The notes below the pieces were generated by a model. It did no database searches, was not told the DNA's origin, and saw nothing but the letters and a program-made list of their open reading frames with translations. This document shows, piece by piece, positions 61,037-64,000 of a stretch of 64,000 bases of DNA. The stretch's first letter is position 1. Every line of letters begins with the position of its first letter. Source of the DNA: Christensenella tenuis (GTDB lineage Bacteria > Bacillota > Clostridia > Christensenellales > Christensenellaceae); contig NZ_JACOON010000003.1 of assembly GCF_014287795.1 (NCBI RefSeq), forward strand, positions 124,001-188,000, in the 5' to 3' direction. The translations under genes and the position numbers were made by a program.

Positions 61037-62395
61037 TTATGCCCAGATTTCTTCGTCCGTCGGGATCTTCTTGTCCTTATTGTAAAGTCCGATCTGCGAA
61101 ACGTTGATCAGGTGCGTATAGTTGAGGTTCTCGGAAATACTGTTGTTCCCCCAGGAACCGCACCCGAGCGTCGTCGTAGGCGAAAAACCATTTGTAAGCG
61201 CCCCGCCGGCCGTCGTGGACGAAGGCTGGTTGACAACGATACGGCTCACCGGCATATACTCGCCGACCATACGTACATGTTCCATATCGTTCGAATGGAT
61301 GGAGCAGGTATGGCCTTTTCCTTCATAGCACAGGTTTTCATATGCCGCGCTCATCGCGTCGTCAAACGTATCATATGGAATAGCGATCATGAACGGGCAC
61401 ATTTTTTCCTTGCACAACAGGTCCGCCTTGCCGCGTCCGCGTGCCTTCAGGAGGACGACCTTCGTACCTTCCGGTACGGAAACGCCCGCAAGGGAAGCAA
61501 TTTTCTGGACGCTCTGGCCAACCACGTCTTTGTTGATTACGCCGTCCGGGAAAATCGCTTTGGCAAACTTCTCTACCGCGTCCGCATCGTCAATATAGTA
61601 AGCGCCGTTCTTTTCGAACGCTTTAATTACCGCGTCGTACTCATCGTTTGGGATCATTACGCACTGCTCGCCCGAGCAGATAATGCCATTATCAAATTTA
61701 CGGCCTGCAATAATCATAGACGCCGCTTCGTCATAGTCAACGCCGCGGTCGATAATAACCTGTACGTTACCCGGTCCAACGCCAAGGGCCGGTTTTCCGC
61801 TGGAATATGCGGATTTCACCATTCCGGCTCCGCCCGTCGCCACAACGACGTCCGCCGTCTTCATGACTTCCTGCGTCATGTCGAGCGAAGGATGCTCGAT
61901 CGTCTGAATCAGGTCTTCCGGCAAGCCCAGCTTTTTGAGCTCCGCACGGAACAAGTCCACAACATATTTGTTAAGGTCGCTCGTACGGGGATGCGGCGCA
62001 ATTACAATCGCATTTTTACCTTTGAGGGCAAACATTGCATTGCACATCGGCGTTACCACCGGGTTTGTAACAGGCGTTACAGCGCCCACAACGCCTTTCG
62101 GCTTCGCTACCTTGATGATGCCCGTTTCCTTGTTTTCTTCAATGATGCCATAAGACTTCTTCCCCTTCAGGCTGTTCCAAATGCATTTGGATTTGCCTTT
62201 GCATTTGGCGATCTTGTCTTCCACCACACCCATGCCAGACTCTTCCACCGCGCGCTTTCCAAGCTCTTCCGCGCGGTCGTAAACCACCTTGCCGATTGCT
62301 TTTACCGCCGCGTCTACCTGCTCCTGGCTCGCATTCTTCTCGTACTCGGCCTGCGCTTGATGCGCACGTTCGAAAATTTCTGCTACTGTTGCCAT
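61037..62395 (-). CDS. CoA-acylating aldehyde dehydrogenase, SucD-like (succinate-semialdehyde or acetaldehyde)
   Basis: 452 residues. VAKPKGVVGAVTPVTNPVVT (near 95-114), the nucleotide site GGAGMVKSAYSSGKPALGVG (near 188-207) and the active-site Cys in NGIICSGEQ (near 238-246) define the acylating aldehyde dehydrogenases. The N-terminal and C-terminal segments (CGSWGNNSISENLNYTHLIN) are very like Clostridium kluyveri SucD as I remember it, which reduces succinyl-CoA to succinate semialdehyde. Acetaldehyde dehydrogenase is the alternative. ATG 62395 follows TTAGGAGGAT, with a good promoter upstream. The succinate link to the Frd operon is suggestive. Confidence 0.82.
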   Translation of the reverse strand: MATVAEIFERAHQAQAEYEKNASQEQVDAAVKAIGKVVYDRAEELGKRAVEESGMGVVEDKIAKCKGKSKCIWNSLKGKKSYGIIEENKETGIIKVAKPKGVVGAVTPVTNPVVTPMCNAMFALKGKNAIVIAPHPRTSDLNKYVVDLFRAELKKLGLPEDLIQTIEHPSLDMTQEVMKTADVVVATGGAGMVKSAYSSGKPALGVGPGNVQVIIDRGVDYDEAASMIIAGRKFDNGIICSGEQCVMIPNDEYDAVIKAFEKNGAYYIDDADAVEKFAKAIFPDGVINKDVVGQSVQKIASLAGVSVPEGTKVVLLKARGRGKADLLCKEKMCPFMIAIPYDTFDDAMSAAYENLCYEGKGHTCSIHSNDMEHVRMVGEYMPVSRIVVNQPSSTTAGGALTNGFSPTTTLGCGSWGNNSISENLNYTHLINVSQIGLYNKDKKIPTDEEIWA

Positions 62396-62453
62396 TTCAA
62401 AATCCTCCTAAATAAAATATTTCATTAAATTTATATACAATTTCACTTATATT

Positions 62454-62481
62454 ATTATAGTGGTTTTCTGCCGGAATTCAA
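62454..62481 (-). promoter_or_regulatory. Sigma-70-type promoter of the aldehyde dehydrogenase gene
   Basis: Minus-strand TTGAAT (62481-62476), 16 bases, TATAAT (62459-62454), about 60 bases upstream of the start codon. Confidence 0.6.
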
Positions 62482-62578
62482 AGTTATGTAACTAAAAAAA
62501 TTGATTTTATCTTTTTTCATCAATCAGATATTTTTATCTTTCCAAACACCGTATTTGCTAAAAATTTGCTTCTTTTGA

Positions 62579-62613
62579 ACTCCAGAATACTCAATAATAC
62601 TCCAGAATACTCA
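62579..62613. repeat. Tandem 15-bp direct repeat, possible attachment-site remnant
   Basis: ACTCCAGAATACTCA occurs at 62579-62593 and again at 62599-62613, directly after the end of the integrase fragment. Such repeats near an integrase gene can be arm-type binding sites or part of att. No second copy could be sought outside the window. Confidence 0.4.
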
Positions 62614-62934
62614 CTACATACCAATGACATCAGATACTACATGCATGGCTTTTTCTTTCTCTGTGGTTGACTCGCAATATATGTTCGCCGTTGTGTTGAT
62701 GTTGGTGTGCCCCAGCAAAGTTGAGATTGTTTTTAGGGATATTCCATTATTGAGACATATTGTAGCGTAGTTATGTCGCAAATCATGCATGTGTATAGCT
62801 GGCATATTATTCTTTTTAAGTAGACTTACTAGCTTATTTCCAAGTGACGTTAGTGATACAAAAAGAGGTTTCTCTACATCCTGCTTATCATGAAACAATA
62901 ATAATTCTTTACTGTATGGAAACCCTTGGCTCAT
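62614..62934 (-). pseudogene. Phage-type tyrosine recombinase (integrase), C-terminal fragment
   Basis: 106 residues, about the last quarter of an integrase. HDLRHNYATI (near 49-58), LGHTNI (near 74-79) and the catalytic Tyr in NTTANIYCE (near 80-88) give His, Arg, His and Tyr of the active site. The N-terminal arm and core-binding domains and the first catalytic Arg are missing, and an in-frame stop lies five codons before the ATG. Base composition is more AT-rich than the neighbours. It marks the edge of a deleted prophage. Confidence 0.85.
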
Positions 62935-62937
62935 ACT

Positions 62938-64000
62938 TCGTCTAAATCATCGTCCTCGTCGTCTGTAAAGAAGGCAACAGATGCTTTAAAGAGGTCTGTT
63001 GATGCTTTGAAGAAGGCGATCGATGGTTTAAAGGATGAATTGGATGCGCTAAAGGACAGATCGAACGAGTTGGAACGCGCACAAAAAGGTGTACTCAAGG
63101 TTCTCGATAAAGAGATCGAAAGGTTAAAAGAACAACGTGATCTGGTTGAGGAGACCTATGATCTAAAAATAAAAGCTATAGATGATGAGATAGATCGCCT
63201 TCGTAAAAAGAAAGAAGAAGAAGATTTAGCTCTTAAATTGCAAAAGGCCAAAGATGCTCTTGAAAATGCAAGAATCAACAAAACCCGCAGGGTATATTAT
63301 GCTGACCAAGGTTGGGTATGGGAAGTTGATCAGGATAAGATTAACGATCTTCAAGAGGAAATTGCCGACATTGAGCTTGATAATAGTAATGCTCCCACAA
63401 AGGGTATGAATGATGATTCAGTAGCGATTGTAGCCCTCGGAAACTACGAGGCAACACAAATGCCTACAGAGCAAAAAGAAGCCTTAAAACGAGTCGTACG
63501 CGATGTGGTACAACATTATGCTATCACAGATATTAGAGGTCACTATGAAGTAGCTGGTAGAGGGTACACGGATTGCCCCGGCCAATACTTCCCTCTTGAG
63601 GAGGTTCGTGCCTATGCTTTATCCGGAAATGAAGTGATTGAAGTGCAGCCTGATCCTGCACCGGTTCCCAGTCCTGCCACTTCTTTTGTATTGAATCGGA
63701 TTCTGAAATTTACAGGCGACCTGTCTGTGCAGCATGACTTAATTCCTGTGCAACGTAATTTGATTGCACTTGGATTTTCGTGCGGACGGCAAGGCGCAGA
63801 TGGTAAATTCGGTGATGACACGCGTAAGACCGTTGTTGCCTTCCAGAAGTCTCGTGATTTATCTGACGATGGAATTGTTGGGCAATATACTTGCGAAGCT
63901 CTAGGCGGCTCGTGGCAACCTAAAACGGCTAATCCTAACTATCGATTCACGTTAACAAAAATTTTAAAGGTTACTTCCCCGCTTATTAGAAATAGTGATG
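62938..64000 (+). pseudogene. Chimeric phage remnant: tape-measure-like coiled coil joined to half an amidase and a peptidoglycan-binding domain (runs off window)
   Basis: One open frame without stop runs from about 62905 to the window end. Residues 1-150 (from 62938) are Ser-rich, then Lys/Glu heptads (LKKAIDGLKDELDALKDR-type) ending in YYADQGWVWEVDQDKI, as in phage tail tape-measure proteins. At about 63405 it changes to the second half of an amidase_2 lysin (IVALGNYEATQMP, IRGHYEVAGRGYTDCPG), with two of the three zinc ligands but not the first His. A PG_binding_1 domain follows (VQRNLIALGF to DGIVGQYTCEAL, near 63740-63900). A deletion between a tail gene and a lysis gene explains this. 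No start codon with a ribosome site is visible. Confidence 0.7.

Noticed and set aside
60431..62428. A 665-codon open frame on the plus strand across rpoN and the aldehyde dehydrogenase gene
   Set aside because: It crosses two unrelated, well supported minus-strand genes and has no recognisable domain or ribosome site.
1..64000. CRISPR arrays, rRNA or tRNA genes
   Set aside because: No regularly spaced repeats, no cas genes, and no cloverleaf or rRNA-like segments were seen.

Overview
The window looks like chromosome of a strictly anaerobic, Gram-positive fermenter of the Clostridia, possibly the Christensenellales. This rests on gene content only: strong AGGAGG-type ribosome sites, intrinsic terminators, RbsABC-type sugar transporters, ROK and LacI regulators, an Etf/acyl-CoA dehydrogenase unit and an HdrABC-Flx unit, with no respiratory chain genes. 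No rRNA, tRNA or CRISPR array was seen.

Layout. 1-2.3 kb: the end of feoB, a DtxR-type iron/manganese regulator, and a 53-residue Cys-rich FeoB-associated protein behind two DtxR-like operators. 2.3-6.1 kb: a MATE efflux pump behind a transcription attenuator, an amidohydrolase and a trans-aconitate methyltransferase-like gene. 6.3-20.8 kb: a minus-strand sugar locus (TIM-barrel isomerase, Gfo/Idh/MocA oxidoreductase, glycosidase-like protein, two complete RbsABC-type transporters, an alpha/beta hydrolase) with a frameshifted LacI-type regulator. That regulator carries an extra C-terminal domain homologous to the locus's own substrate-binding proteins. Copies of a TTTACGTAAA palindrome lie at the two promoters. 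20.9-22.3 kb: an IS1182-like element.

22.3-34.5 kb: a second minus-strand sugar operon with RbsABC-type transporter, four uroporphyrinogen-decarboxylase/methyltransferase-like proteins, a ROK repressor, a ROK kinase, a GmhA-like SIS isomerase and a D-lyxose isomerase-like cupin. 34.5-44.2 kb: housekeeping genes (L,D-transpeptidase, argH, a lipoprotein, corA, a zinc dehydrogenase, an HdeD-like membrane protein, proA, an UlaG-like hydrolase).

44.2-56.1 kb is the most notable region. It is one minus-strand run of malate dehydrogenase, class II fumarase, HdrB, HdrC, HdrA, FlxD, FlxC, FlxB, FlxA, FrdB and FrdA, closed by a terminator. It encodes the reductive route oxaloacetate-malate-fumarate-succinate joined to a soluble HdrABC-FlxABCD electron-transfer complex. 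The fumarate reductase has no membrane anchor, which suggests a cytoplasmic, possibly flavin-bifurcating, NADH-linked fumarate reductase. The hdrC-hdrA gap holds two near-identical 120-bp structured repeats.

56.5-62.4 kb: etfA, etfB, acyl-CoA dehydrogenase, rpoN and a SucD-like CoA-acylating aldehyde dehydrogenase, all on the minus strand. 62.6-64 kb: an AT-richer prophage remnant made of an integrase C-terminus, possible att repeats, and a chimeric frame joining a tape-measure-like coiled coil to half of a lysin.

All functions are read from sequence motifs and memory of protein families; no database search was possible.
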